A stretch of 64,000 bases of DNA from Drosophila persimilis. Its lineage: Eukaryota > Arthropoda > Insecta > Diptera > Drosophilidae. Location of the stretch: contig NW_020825312.1 in the NCBI RefSeq assembly GCF_003286085.1, positions 2,418,001 to 2,482,000 on the forward strand, written 5' to 3'. Within the stretch, counting starts at the first letter, position 1. Each line of letters begins with the position of its first letter. This document shows positions 53,144-64,000 of the stretch, piece after piece. The notes beneath the pieces were generated by a model that was not told the DNA's origin, did no database searches, and saw only the letters and a program-made list of their open reading frames with translations. Both the position numbers and the translations under genes were made by a program.

Positions 53144-54221
53144 TTATACCCGATACTAAGTCAGTATGGCTCTCCTCCGGCAGACGCCGCTAATATTAAA
53201 CGACACGACAAAGAGTGCGTGCGAGAGAGACAGAAAATCAGTCTGAGCGTGACGTCGGGCGCTGCGTAGCCACTAAAAATTGATTTCTTGCTTTTGGCTA
53301 CAAAAATGATCCGATCTGATCCAGATTCGGCAACCGGATAGATATGGTCATTGTCTATGATTCTGCGTTTTTAGTTTACTCGATTTTGCAATATTGTGGA
53401 TGCAACAGATTTTCGTCCTTTGTGTGGGCGGAAGGGGGTGGGGCGAAATTTTGAGATATACGTTTTATAGTGAGATCTAACAGGAGTGCGGATACCAAAT
53501 TTGGTTACTCTAGCCTTAATAGTCTCTGAGATTTATGAATATCCCCAGATCTGCATCCTTTGCGGGGGCGGAAGGGGGTGTGGCGAAATTTTGAAACAAA
53601 CTCGTCTCGGTCCGATATATTAGGGGTGTGGATACCAAATTTGGTTGCTCTAGCTTTTATAGTCTCTGAGATCTAGGCGCTAATGTTTTACTCTAAGCAA
53701 AGCCGCCTATGCTACGTGTGTGTTAGAGAGAGACAGGGCGAGAAAAAATGAAATTGTTTTCTTGATGCTGGCTATAATAATAATACGATCCAATTCAGAT
53801 TCCGCAGTCTAAAAGATATCGTCATTCTCTACGATTCTGCATTTTTGGTTTTCTCGTATCTTTAAAATTGTGGATGCCACAGATTTTCGCCCTTTGTGGG
53901 GGCGGAAGTGGGCGGGGCAAAGTTTTGAAATATTTTTGTAGCAGTGACATATCACAGAAGTCTGGATCCAAAACATCGTTGCTCTAGCTCTTATAGTCTT
54001 TGAGCATTAGGCGCTGAAGGGGACGGACAGACGGACAGACGGACAGACGGACAGACGGACGGACGGACAGACAGACAGGGCTCAATCGACTCGGCTATTG
54101 ATGCTGATCAAGAATATATATACTTTATAGGGTCGGAAACGATTCCTTCTGGACGTTACACACATCCACTTTTACCACAAATCTAATATACCCCAATACT
54201 CATTTTGAGTATCGGGTATAA
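53144..54221. repeat. DINE-1-like (Helentron-related) interspersed repeat with 14-bp terminal inverted repeats
   Basis: Starts TTATACCCGATACT (53144-53157) and ends AGTATCGGGTATAA (54208-54221), exact reverse complements. Read on the minus strand, the right end gives the familiar fly motif: GGGTATATTAGATTTGTGG, a GTAACGTCCAGAAGGAATCG block, TATAAAGTATATATATTC and TTGATCAGCATCAATAGCC, then a GTCTGTCC run. Internal blocks repeat: GATCCGATCTGATCCAGATT-type sequence at about 53310 and 53785, CTCTAG...TATAGTCT(C/T)TGAG three times, and GGGGGCGGAAG(G/T)GGG several times. There is no open frame; it is non-autonomous. Similar repeats are abundant in obscura-group genomes. Confidence 0.85.
54021..54078. 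repeat. GGACAGAC tandem repeat inside the DINE-1-like element
   Basis: An array of GGACAGAC/GGACGGAC units, the microsatellite core usual for this repeat class. Confidence 0.9.
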
Positions 54222-54434
54222 AAAGGCTGCTGTAATGAGGCTGCTTCATCACTCCCCCATAGTCACGTGGAGTCACGAAACGAAAGAAAAATGCATCGAT
54301 CGTGTTTTCTTGTAATGTGTAATCACTGTTGCTACAAACACACACTGATGGCATTGGATCAGAGTCCACAGTGTATGATTTAAAGTGCCACTTCACGCTC
54401 TCTAATCGGTTAAATTTCGGAAGAGGTCCAGAGA

Positions 54435-56028
54435 CTAATTTACCAGTTGCTCTGCGCTCTTACAGCGCTTGAACTCCTCGAGGACCTTCTTGGTTTTCTT
54501 GAGCAGACACTCCCTTGACAAATACAAGTCCTTTTCCATCTGGGCCAGCCTGCGTCCAATCCTGTCCTGCATACTCTGGAGGATGGCCATGTCCCGCTCG
54601 GCCCGGTCTTTGCTGATCTTGCTGTTGCCCAATTTGTCGCAGAATGCTTCAAAGTTCTGGTCCAAAGCGACCATCTTGCACTCCATGCCACTGATTTTCT
54701 GCTTGAGATCCTTGACGCGACTGTTCAAGTCCTGCAGAGGCTCGACTGTGTCTGATTCCTCGGGCTTTTGCTTGGCGTCACTTGGTGTCTGATAAATCTC
54801 GCAAACCTTCGACAAGCTGCCACGAAACTGTTCCCAATCAACGCTGTCAAGGTCGCCATCCATGTTATTTGTGAAATCGTTGATCTTTACGACAAGTTGA
54901 TTGATTTCATCCTCCTTGCTAACAGCATCTTCGGCAGACTTCTCTTCAAGGATCTCTTTCGTTTCGTCCGTCTTGTCAATGTCTTGGTCTATCTCGCTGG
55001 ATGTCTGGGGTTCGGCCTGGAGATCGACCAGGGGATCCGCCTGGGACTCGTCCTGCGGCTCGTCCTGGGACTCGTCCTGCGGCTCGTCCTGCGACTCGTC
55101 CTGCGGCTCGTCCTGCGACTCGTCTTGCGGCTCGTCCTGCGACTCGTCTTGCGGCTCGTCCTGCGACTCGTCTTGTGGCTCGTCCTCCAGCTCGTCCTGC
55201 GACTCGTCTTGTGGCTCGTCCTCCAGCACGTCCTGCGGCTCGTCCTGCGGCTCTTCCTGCGGCTCGTCCTGCAGCTCGTCCTGCGGCTCGTCCTGCGGCT
55301 CGACCTGGGTCTCGACCTGGGGCTTGTACTGGGGCTTGACCTGGGGCTTGACCTGGGGCTTGACCTGGGGCTTGACCTGGGGCTTGACCTGGGGCTTGAC
55401 CTGGGGCTTGACCTGGGGCTTGACCTGGGGCTTGACCTGGGGCTTGACCTGGGTCTTGGCCTGCGGCTTGAACACGGGCTCTTTGACTGGGTGGTCTCTC
55501 TTATAGCCACACATTATGCCCCTCTGTGGGTTGAGCACTTGTTCGTTTATTCCGTAAACGGATACCTTTTCGACCCAGCCACGTACCTTAATCAGTGTCG
55601 ACTTGAGGTTCTTGGCCTTAGAGATCGCCTTCGTCATGAATTCATTGCGCATTTCTTTGACCAACTCCTGGATTTGGCCAGAAGCCGCATAGTCGGCCGA
55701 CAAGCGCTTCTGATAGTCACCGCAGTCGTCTTCCTCCGTTGGCTTATCCAGCGACTCGTACTCGATCAAACCCTTCTGCGAGGGTGCATGCAAATGTTGG
55801 TTACTCCAGCATCCCATGGGATAATCTCGCTTTAGAGGCGATACTTACCTCCACCATGAAGCCCAGATGTATGGCGTCGGAGGTCAGCTGCACACCCACC
55901 GGATCCTGGTTCAAACTGTCCTTGGGGGCGGGCAGACCGTAAGGAGATTGGACCACCTCGTTATCTGGCTCAGCCTCCCCGATTCCCATGGAAGCATCGT
56001 CCGTAGGCTGCTCCCGATTCGATTCCAT
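54435..56028 (-). CDS. Charged-repeat coiled-coil protein, 506 aa (two exons)
   Basis: Exon 1 is 56028-55849 (60 codons, ATG in AAAATGG context), exon 2 is 55775-54435; a 73-nt intron has GAG/GTAAGT donor and CCTCGCAG acceptor, phase 0. Protein: an N-terminal acidic segment (MESNREQPTDDASMG), then a helical part (YQKRLSADYAASGQIQELVK, KAISKAKNLKSTLIKVRGWV). At about 163-214 comes a basic array of some 11-12 KPQV units, then at about 217-306 an acidic array of DEPQ/DESQ units, then a C-terminal coiled coil (LNSRVKDLKQKISGMECKM to the end). No signal peptide or membrane segment. The DNA repeats are 12 bp (55316-55469) and 12/24 bp (55031-55310), so array length is probably variable. No family recognised; a cytoskeletal or scaffold protein is possible. 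Confidence 0.85.
55031..55469 (-). repeat. Two adjoining 12-bp coding minisatellites
   Basis: 55316-55469 repeats a 12-bp unit coding PQVK; 55031-55310 repeats related 12-bp units coding DEPQ and DESQ, often paired as 24-bp units. All six frames stay largely open across the arrays, creating long spurious ORFs on the plus strand. Confidence 0.9.
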
Positions 56029-58965
56029 TTTACCGAAAATTTACAATTTAAAAATGTTTCACGTTCGTCTGTATTGGAATAATAACAAATTTAAAATGAT
56101 TTGTGGCTCCGATTTGATGTGAAGATACAAAACGAAATGACAGTTGACACTTGGCCTGGGCCTAGGCCTACTTTTTGAGCCAGTGCTAATGGGGAAGGGG
56201 GGTTCCTACTTTTTGGGCCAGTGCTAATGGGGAAGGGGGGGTTCCCTGATCTGATTATGGTTGACCCGCCCGGGAGCAGTACGAGTACAACCAGAAATTA
56301 AGTTCGCGTTGCAGCAACGCATTAGCGCAACCAATAATTTGAGGCATCGTAAACACGTCGTAAATGTTGCACTGGCAAATTTTAGGCCTTAATTTTCTAT
56401 AGAAGACAACGGGGAGGACAAGGGAGTCCCCTCCCTCTCCTGGCTCCTGCCTCATTGCTCTCCAGCAGGGAGCTTCTTGCAACTGCAAGGCGTAATTACA
56501 GTCCATTAAATTCGCAGCGTTTGCTCCGCGGTTGCTTCTTTCACTTGGCGCATGCATGATAAGTGCCACTTGCCACTTGCCGCTTGCCTCCTTGGCACTC
56601 GCCCCATCCCCATTCACATCCCCACCACCTTGGCCAACGTGCGTTCATCAAAGGGAAATGAAAACGTTTCGCATTTCTCTTTTCGCTGCTCTTTCTGTGG
56701 CATGCAACAGCAGCGGTCTTTGTGTCTGTCGGTCTCTGAGGTGTAACATACAAGCAAAATATACATATGTACGTATATTCTTATGCTGCAAGGGCATATT
56801 CGATTCCGCAAAACTGAACCCAGAACTCATTTTTTGGACCCTGATTTACCAGCTTAAAATAAATAATAACGAGTTCCATAGTCATAAGCCCTGAAAAAGG
56901 TTACACGTAAAGACAATAAAGAATGAGTTCCAAGAATGGTAATCCGTAAGGGCTACGACACATATTCAATGAAAGTATGGACTGGGAATCCGTTTGCTTC
57001 AGGAAATTCCCGGAATATTCAGAGTGGCATCCCCTCGAGAGGCAATGCAGGGTGATCCAAGAGTCGGCTCTTCAGCTAAAAGTCCCCATTTGTTTTCTCT
57101 TATTTTAATTAGAGCCTTGTGCCACTCGGTGTCCGTTTGTCTTCTCACCGCTGACTCTTGTGGCCCCCAAGTTAGTTAGGATTCAACCTGACTCTGCCTC
57201 TGCCTCTGTCCCTGCCTTAAGACATATAGCAGTGGCACTTCTCAGCCAGTAATTACATAACTCGCTGCCATGCCATCCAGTTGACCATGGCCATGGCCGT
57301 GGCTAGAAGATGTCGGAACGAACGGCTGCCACAGCCACAGCCACTGCCACTGCAACTGCCGCCCCTGATAGGTTAATCAATTTATTTGAATGCGGAACGC
57401 GGACGAGTGTAATTGCCCCTGCGATGCTTATCGTCGAGTTGATGGAAAAGAATGGGATAAGAGAGCCATCCCAGCGATCGCAAATAAAATGCGGATAAGT
57501 GGGTCTGGATGAAATAAAGAGATCCAATCCAAGATGATCCCATCTCTAATATGGCATTTCCTAGCATTTCCCGCAAGTATCTGAGAGTGGAATATTAATA
57601 GACCTGGCAGCAAACCGATTCAAGTGGGTCACAAAGCAGATATGATAAGGCCAGAGCCGGGGCAGAGCAAATGATCGACTATTAATAGAGGTGGCCTGGC
57701 GTGGATAAAGCGAGGAAAGCGTCGCGTCGCTGGGAAAACTGGATGGATGGAAATTGTGTGACCAATCGGCAGAAAGTCAAGGCTTCGGTTACCACCAAAA
57801 AGGTGGAGTCCGATGACGATCTTTCTCCTTGATCTTGCCGAGAGACAGAGTTCCGATCCCCCTTTTCTGGCTTTATCCAGCCATGCCAACCGCTGGTTTT
57901 AAGTTAATTTTTTTGAATTATAACCAAGTCCCCAGTGTCCCATCTACTCGTAAAACATTCATCTTATATATTATATTATGACGGTGGATTTTTCCGCTGC
58001 GGTTTTTCTGCTATTTGCTATGATTAATTTTATTATTATTATTCCTGCTCATTGTTTGCAGCCGAATAAAAAAAACGAAATAAAAACAAATGCTGCTTAA
58101 AACAGTATCGAATTATTGGATAGATGTTCGGAGAACAATGACGGGGGGAGGCCGAATGCAATTAAATTAAAACTGCACAAACATGCACAATTTACATAAA
58201 TGAATCCCGTGATGATTTATTAATTTCATTTTGTATTAAAATCCAGCATAATTTGCAAAGCTTTTTATATGCACAACATATATCAATGAGGGAACAAAAC
58301 ACGCGCGCGTCCAATACATCCAAAAAAAGGAGAAGGAATGCTTTATAATTGGAATTAATTGGAAAACTTGTCGGATCAGAGAAAAGCGGAATGACAAATT
58401 GTTGATTATATTGCTATTATAAAAGCATGATTTGCCGAGGCAGAAAAACCCGAGCCTAATTAGCTGTTTTTGTGCCAGGCGCCTGCATTCCATCTCTATT
58501 CCTCCATGTCATTGTGGCATCTCCAGGCACCATCAATCGATATGGTGCGGACTTCAGAGAAGCCTCGGCCAGATCTTGCACTTGCCTGCCCTATCGCGGC
58601 CGTGCCAATGTCTTTGCGCCTTCGTCCAGAAAGGTCAGGGATGCGGTCCGTCTTGGACAGAGAGATAAGGGCGCATGGACAAGAGCCCCCATTGTTCTCG
58701 ATTTGCTTGTGATGTGGGAGGGGGCACACAGGGCCACAGAGCTGCCAGGGGAATGACACATATAGTAATTGTGGAAATACTTAAATCCCACTAAAAAATG
58801 AGTTTCTCTTTTGGTAATGAGTGAGATTCGCCTGGAAACCTTGAAGTGGCGAGTGCCTGAATCGAACCGTAAAGTGCAACACAATTTCTCCGCCCCTCGA
58901 AGCCTCACCTGCCACACAGCACTTGCTCCTGCCACAGCCCACACATGCCACAAGTTGAATTTTCA

Positions 58966-59160
58966 TTATACTCTTTCGTAGAGAGTGTGTTATGATTTCA
59001 ATGAGGTGTTTGCTAGGCAGAAACTGCGGCCTTCAATGATATATAATCCAAATCAACAGCGAGGCAATGTGCTTCGATTTTCTACATATTCCTTTTATAT
59101 TTGATGACTCCAGCATAAGAATTTGTGCCCGTCTAGCAATAGACAGATCCGAAAGTGTAT
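58966..59160. repeat. Possible diverged DINE-1-like fragment
   Basis: TTATACTCTTTCGTAGAGAG followed by TGTGTTATGATTTC resembles the ends of DINE-1-like elements (CCCTTTNGTAGAGGGTATTATNATTT-like). Highly diverged; right edge approximate. Confidence 0.4.
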
Positions 59161-61003
59161 AAAAACCATCAACCCCTTGAAGCAGCCAATTTTGTGTACT
59201 TAATTTTTCGTTTTGTTGCATTTTGTTTTGGCCGCCAGTCGGCTGACCGAACTTGAAATTTGATATCCACTACAACAGCGGCACCAGACCAACAATTGCA
59301 ACCTGTTGCAAGTAGTTGTTGCCTTAGCCAGAGCCGAAACTCGATGTTGTTTGCTGTTGCTGTGGCTATGGCTGTTGCTGTTGCTTTTTTGTCGCCAAAT
59401 CCTGTGCTGTGATACTGTGATGCTGTGGCGTTTGCCCACGTGGTGTCATGAACTTGCCAATCCATTCCGGTGAAAACCAACAAGGTTGCTGCTGCTGCTG
59501 TTGCCTCTGTTGCTGCTGTTGGGGAGAAATTTTCCTGTGGAAAGTCGTTAAAATATTTCTGTTCACACAGCTCGAGTATGAGTATGAGTAGGAGGAAGAG
59601 GAGATCTGCTGGAAGGAGCCTTCTTCTCCACAAAGGATCTCGCATGCAGCCCAGGAAAAGATTGGTGCTGGAAAGAGCCACAACAGTCGACACCCAAACA
59701 AAATCCATGGGGCTTTTAATTGTCAAAAGTGTAATGCGACAGCGATGCATCAACCGGAAAGAGAGCAGAGCCCCGGCCATGATGATGACAAAGGCCCAGC
59801 ACGAGGCGTCATGCCACTGGTCTCGTGTAACAGCCGCCTGGGTGGATGGTGGCAACACTTGAGCCAACACGCCGTCGGCCGGGGACACGTGTCTGGCTGA
59901 AAGCAGGCAGGCAGGGTGGGGGGACGGGATGGTATGGGCTGGCAGGCAAGTGGCTAATTAGGGCTACGACAGCCACTCCTCAAAGTAAGACACCTCAGTG
60001 GCTGCCAAATCAAAACGACAGATGATTTGCATTGCAGCAACAGCAACAGCAACAGCAACAGTTCCTCCATCCATTCTCGACTCTTCGCAGATGATGGCGA
60101 TGGCGTGCAACCGACAAGTCCAACTATTAATCCGAGTATGTGGAACACAATTCCTCTGGCAATTGCCAAGGCAATTTCACAATTATCGCATGTACTCCTC
60201 GTACCTTAAAATTCCAGCAACTTGTCCCTGCCCCATCCCCTGCCCCAGCCCCTGTCCAAGCTCCTCCTCCCGTTGCATGAGAGCTAATTGAAAAGCTGCG
60301 TGTCCGAGTACGAGCTGGAGAAGATATGTGTGTCTTCTATTGAAGAGCGGGACTGGGACTGGGACTGAGAGTGAGATCGGGACTTGTGTGGTCTTATCGC
60401 ACTGACAGTTGTCAGTGCCGATAACTGACACTTTACACCAAACCATTTATGTTCTATGTTCGGTCTAGCACTTTCTGGTCTGGATCTGGGTCTGGGTCTG
60501 GGTCCCTCCTCGCTCTGACATTATTTGTCAGAGATTTTTTGACTGGTTGCTGGATGGGTCGGTTTCCTAGCGGTGTTCCAAGAGCGTCAGGAAATGAGAC
60601 TCTGGGATAAGGCGAAGACAAATGGACAGATTGACGGGAGAAGATTCAGATTCAGATTGGGATTCAGATGCAGAATGCAATCTTCCACACTTCCTTGTTG
60701 GCCCTCTGACTCTGCCTCTCCCTCTCCTGAATGACACAACACAATAATGGCCAAGACCTAACCCAAATACCAACGCATTGTCCAAGCTAATGAGCGGGCC
60801 ACTTAGGAGCGCATTCCTGCAACTCATGGAACATCACCGAAGTGTGCGCAACTTTAATTTCCAGCGCCATAAATCAAATCCGCGACCCAGCCAGCCAGCA
60901 AGCAACCAGCAAGCAGCAAGCAGCCAGCCACCAAGTCAGAGCCAACTCTAAATGAAGTAGTTACCAGTTGCCATCGACCAGGCCGCCGCGCATTGAACGC
61001 CAT

Positions 61004-61023
61004 TCATCATCATCATCATCATC
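61004..61023. repeat. CAT trinucleotide microsatellite
   Basis: About six to seven CAT units in non-coding DNA. Confidence 0.85.
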
Positions 61024-62234
61024 GCCATGTCCATGATGCAGGGAATTCAATTCACGCCTGCGAGGAATGCCTTTGAGAGTGCACCAGCAGTGGTGCATCC
61101 CCATATACCCATGTCCCCAGCAGCAGCAGCAGCAGCAGCACCAGTTGCAGTTGCAGTGCGTCGCATGAGGCGATAATTAGCGCGCAATTGTCGTTAACGC
61201 CGCCTTTGTCTACGTCTATTCCTGCCATGTCCACCGGGGGAGCAAAGGTGGGACGGGTAGACGGGGGGACGGGGGGACGGGAGAACCCTGAGTCAGCAGC
61301 AGTTGATCGTCCGCCAGGAACGTGACGAGCACCACAATTGCAGTCAATCAACGATTGGATGAGATGTGGCTGGGATGGGGCTGGGGTTGGGTTAGATTGG
61401 GATTGGGATTGGATGAGATGATCACCGGCAGAAGGTGTACACTGTACATACGTCGCGTCGATTATTCTATGCAGCAAAGACTCGGCAAAAGAGCTCCTCT
61501 AGGAGCAACCGGTTCCTGCATAAATCATAAAATAAAAGACACTAAAAGCGAAAATAAATCACGAGAGCGCATGGGGGAAACCGGGCGGACATTAGAGAAA
61601 TTTGCCTGGCCACAGGACCGGCTACCGGCTACCGGGCTACCGGCTGCCCGAGATCCCCTGGCCGAATATTAATTGTGAGTGCACCGGGCGCATCAATTCA
61701 AAGCTGGGGACTCTCCTGCTCTGCTCTGCTCTGCTCGAACACTCCACAATCCCGCGGCGAACCACCACAGCCACAGCGCATGCGTGGCTGGATGAGGTAT
61801 GGGACCTGAATATAGTCTCCGATTGCCTTTGAAATATGACGCCCAGTTTTTGCGCACTTGGAAATGGATTTCTCTGGCGGGGCCATTTCCAATGCGAATG
61901 GAGCGTGGATTTCCGAGAATTCAACAAAACATGGGCGTTATTCTCCTCCATTTGTGCAAATGAACCTCTGGAATGGCTGCTGGAACGGCTGCTGGATGGT
62001 TGTGAAGCATGCGAGTGAGATTCAAATTTGCCACAATTATAGTACATATGTATGCCACAATTCTTGGCCAGAATGGAAGGGTGAACCAAAGCAAACCAAA
62101 CCAAACCAATTTCGGGAGATTGTTCCCGCCAATTAACAATAAACGAATGTTAATCGATTCAAAGTACAGTTGCCGTATGTTCTGCTAGTCTGCAGTCGAA
62201 ATGCCATTACGGACACATGCTAATGATGCCCCAC

Positions 62235-62235
<1 letters not shown>

Positions 62236-62280
<45 letters not shown>
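62236..62280. repeat. CT microsatellite
   Basis: Long CT run (GA on the minus strand, a potential GAGA-factor type site) 1.3 kb upstream of the gene starting at 63560. Confidence 0.9.
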
Positions 62281-62281
<1 letters not shown>

Positions 62282-63517
62282 GCTCTGTGGCTCTGTGTAG
62301 ATCTCTGGCCTAAACGCGATGAATCTGCAGTTTCTCTGGCCCATAAACTGACTGCCAACTACCGACTTCTGTCCGTTTGCGAATGAATGCCTCCTATGGC
62401 GTCGACTCAAGTCGGCAGGAAAAACCGGCAGTCAGCAGCAGGCAGTGTATGGCAGAAGGAAGTAGGCAGAAGGCAGAAGGGGTGGTGGGGGATGGGGCCT
62501 CCTCCAGGCAAGACCCAAGCACCAAAGCGGCGGCAAAAAGTGGCAAATGTAATTTAATAAATTAATTACATCAATTAGTTGCTGCATTTTTATTGAAATT
62601 GCTGTAAATATTGGGCTAGACAACTCGGCCAGCAGCCAGCAACCAGCAACGGCCAGCAGCCAGTGGCACTACTGTCTGCCATTCCGCCTGGATTTATGGA
62701 GCATTTCTCATCGCCCGGCAATGGAGCAGCGAAGCCTGCCTAACTTATGGGAAATTTATTCGATGTGGAATCGGTAGGAGTGTCCCTCCGGCCCGGAGTT
62801 AATGAAGGCGCTTTGTATTGATTAGCCCGTGGAAGGGGAGACAAATGGGTATTCAAATGTGTGGGGTATGTGGGGTGCGTGTTTGGTGGGGGGGGGGGGA
62901 CAAGTTATTAGATCTAAAACAATTTTCAAAAGGGAAAGAGGGCAGGGAAGGGGGCACTCAATCGATTTACAGTCCATTATGTCAGTCAGATCCGCAACCT
63001 GCCCCAACTCTTTGTCTTGGGATGGCTTCATTTATAGTGTCAAGCGTGTTGTGAGGGGGAGGACGTGACTAAACTGCTACCTACACCATCTGCATAATCC
63101 GTCGGGAATTACTTTGGAAAATGCCCAAAAACCAATCGAAACAAAGACAGACCTGCCTGCCCAGGCCCCATGCTAGAACATTGGCTGCATATTGATGTGG
63201 GGGGATGCCGATGCCTATGCCGATGCCGATGCAATAACATCCAAAATACACATCCAAAATCCACACATCAACCATATTCGTAGCTGCAAATGTAAATGCA
63301 AATGCAAATGCAGCAGCGCCCCGTGATTGATTCAGCTGTGGATCGTGTTGAGCTGTTTTGTGTCGCGCTTTTGGGGTCAGTGTCAGCGGGAGGTCGTGGC
63401 AGCCGCTCCCGCTCCCGCACCCGCACCCGCACCCGGACCCGGACCCGCCCCTCCCATCTTCGATCACACACGCAATCCGCATCTTAAGCAGAGCCCCCTT
63501 TCGACGGGGGTCTCGTA

Positions 63518-63530
63518 TGTATATATATTC
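63518..63530 (+). promoter_or_regulatory. TATA box of the secreted-protein gene
   Basis: TGTATATATATTC lies about 32-42 bases before ATG 63560, implying a very short 5' UTR with transcription starting near 63550. Confidence 0.55.
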
Positions 63531-63559
63531 CAGCCCCACCGCCAGAGCACCGTGTAGTC

Positions 63560-64000
63560 ATGACAATGGAACTCAGCTCGACGGTTGCCTGTGTGCTAGC
63601 CACTCTCTTTGTTCTGGGCCTGGTCCAGGCGGATGTGGGCGTGGCACAGCAGCGCCTCCGCCTGCAACAGCAGCGACAGTCGTCCTATCCAGCGGCTGGC
63701 TACAAGCCGGCCAGGCAATTCCCCCTCCCCGCGGCCGGAGATCAGCCGCAGTCCGCCCGGCTGGTGGCCACCGGTGCCCAGCCGCAATCCGCTCGCCTGG
63801 TGGCCAACAGCGAAGCGCAGGAGGATCTCGACGATGCCGCCGAGGAAGTGGAGGTGCCCATGTCGAAAGTAGCAGCACCTGTTCCAGCAGCAGCTCCAGC
63901 TCCAGCTCCAGGTCGAGGTCCTGGCGCCGTGCCTGTCCCAGCCGCAGTCCCATTCACACCCACAATCGCATACTATCCGGCGGGAGCTGTGGGCTTTGTC
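63560..64000 (+). CDS. Secreted Ala/Pro/Gln-rich protein, partial (5' end only)
   Basis: An open frame of 147 codons runs to the window edge without a stop, so the 3' end is missing. Starts are ATG 63560 (MTMELSS) or ATG 63566 (ACAATGG, better context). Residues about 7-24 form a signal peptide (STVACVLATLFVLGLVQA) with likely cleavage before DVGVAQQ. Next comes a Q/R-rich stretch, then an almost perfect direct repeat QPQSARLVATGA / QPQSARLVANSE, an acidic patch (EDLDDAAEEVEV), and an Ala/Pro-rich region ending FTPTIAYYPAGAVGFV. The composition is like insect cuticle or extracellular-matrix proteins, though no chitin-binding Rebers-Riddiford motif is visible in the part present. The clean frame, signal peptide and TATA box make it convincing; I cannot name it. 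Confidence 0.85.
   Translation, partial: MTMELSSTVACVLATLFVLGLVQADVGVAQQRLRLQQQRQSSYPAAGYKPARQFPLPAAGDQPQSARLVATGAQPQSARLVANSEAQEDLDDAAEEVEVPMSKVAAPVPAAAPAPAPGRGPGAVPVPAAVPFTPTIAYYPAGAVGFV

Larger units (their letters stand above)
56029..63510. other. Non-coding region
   Basis: No supported gene in about 7.5 kb. It holds a duplicated segment at 56168-56247 (CTACTTTTTG(A/G)GCCAGTGCTAATGGGGAAGGGG twice), a possible repeat fragment at 58.97 kb, a CAT run at 61.0 kb and a long CT run at 62.24 kb. The longest frame (59169-59888, minus) has no early ATG and is rich in chance Ala/Thr tracts. Confidence 0.5.

Noticed and set aside
59169-59888. 239-codon minus-strand frame with hydrophobic stretches
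   Set aside because: First codon is GTG and the first ATG is about 36 codons in; the rest is polyThr/Ala from CAG-type repeats. No recognisable family, so left out.
1-64000. CRISPR arrays, bacterial operons, riboswitches, rRNA
   Set aside because: None seen. The tandem repeats present are eukaryotic microsatellites or coding minisatellites without spacer structure.

Overview
The window looks like chromosomal DNA from a fruit fly (genus Drosophila), probably the obscura group. The evidence is the gene style (short introns, CAG/CAA-coded glutamine tracts), a tRNA-Leu(CAG) gene of Drosophila type, DINE-1-like interspersed repeats ending in TTATACCCGATACT, and dense GTACTC, GGGGCTG and CT microsatellites. 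The species call is an inference. There is no bacterial, phage or CRISPR content. Most of the 64 kb is non-coding.

Layout. (1) 1-7890: A/T-rich DNA, probably the 3' UTR and flank of the first gene. (2) 7891-11580, minus strand: a five-exon gene for a nine-finger C2H2 zinc-finger protein with polyQ tracts. Its TGA stop is followed by 129 more in-frame sense codons, a strong stop-codon readthrough candidate. (3) 11581-31767: about 20 kb of simple-sequence-rich DNA without a convincing gene; some of it may be 5' UTR exons, introns and control regions of the zinc-finger gene. (4) 31768-32847: two small genes head to head, 234 bp apart. (5) 32848-41700: non-coding apart from a tRNA-Leu gene at 40597-40680. 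(6) 41900-43026: a transposon graveyard, with a dead Tc1-like transposase, a decayed DINE-1-like copy and a MITE-like element inside it. (7) 47389-47781: a small coiled-coil gene. (8) 51950-52864, minus: a 304-residue protein resembling papain-fold proteins but with Ser where the Cys nucleophile is expected. (9) 53144-54221: a well-preserved DINE-1-like repeat with perfect 14-bp terminal inverted repeats. (10) 54435-56028, minus: a two-exon gene for a 506-residue protein with a basic KPQV array followed by an acidic DEPQ/DESQ array and a C-terminal coiled coil. (11) 56029-63510: non-coding. (12) 63560-64000, plus: the start of a secreted Ala/Pro-rich protein that runs off the window, with a TATA box upstream.

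The genes do not form a pathway. The zinc-finger gene is a regulator with a large non-coding neighbourhood. The small genes at 31.7-32.8, 47.4, 52 and 55 kb are compact, fast-evolving-looking insect genes that I do not recognise by name. The most interesting points are the readthrough extension, the in-gene duplication of a four-finger module joined by a likely GC-AG intron, the possible pseudo-protease, and the charge-switching repeat protein.
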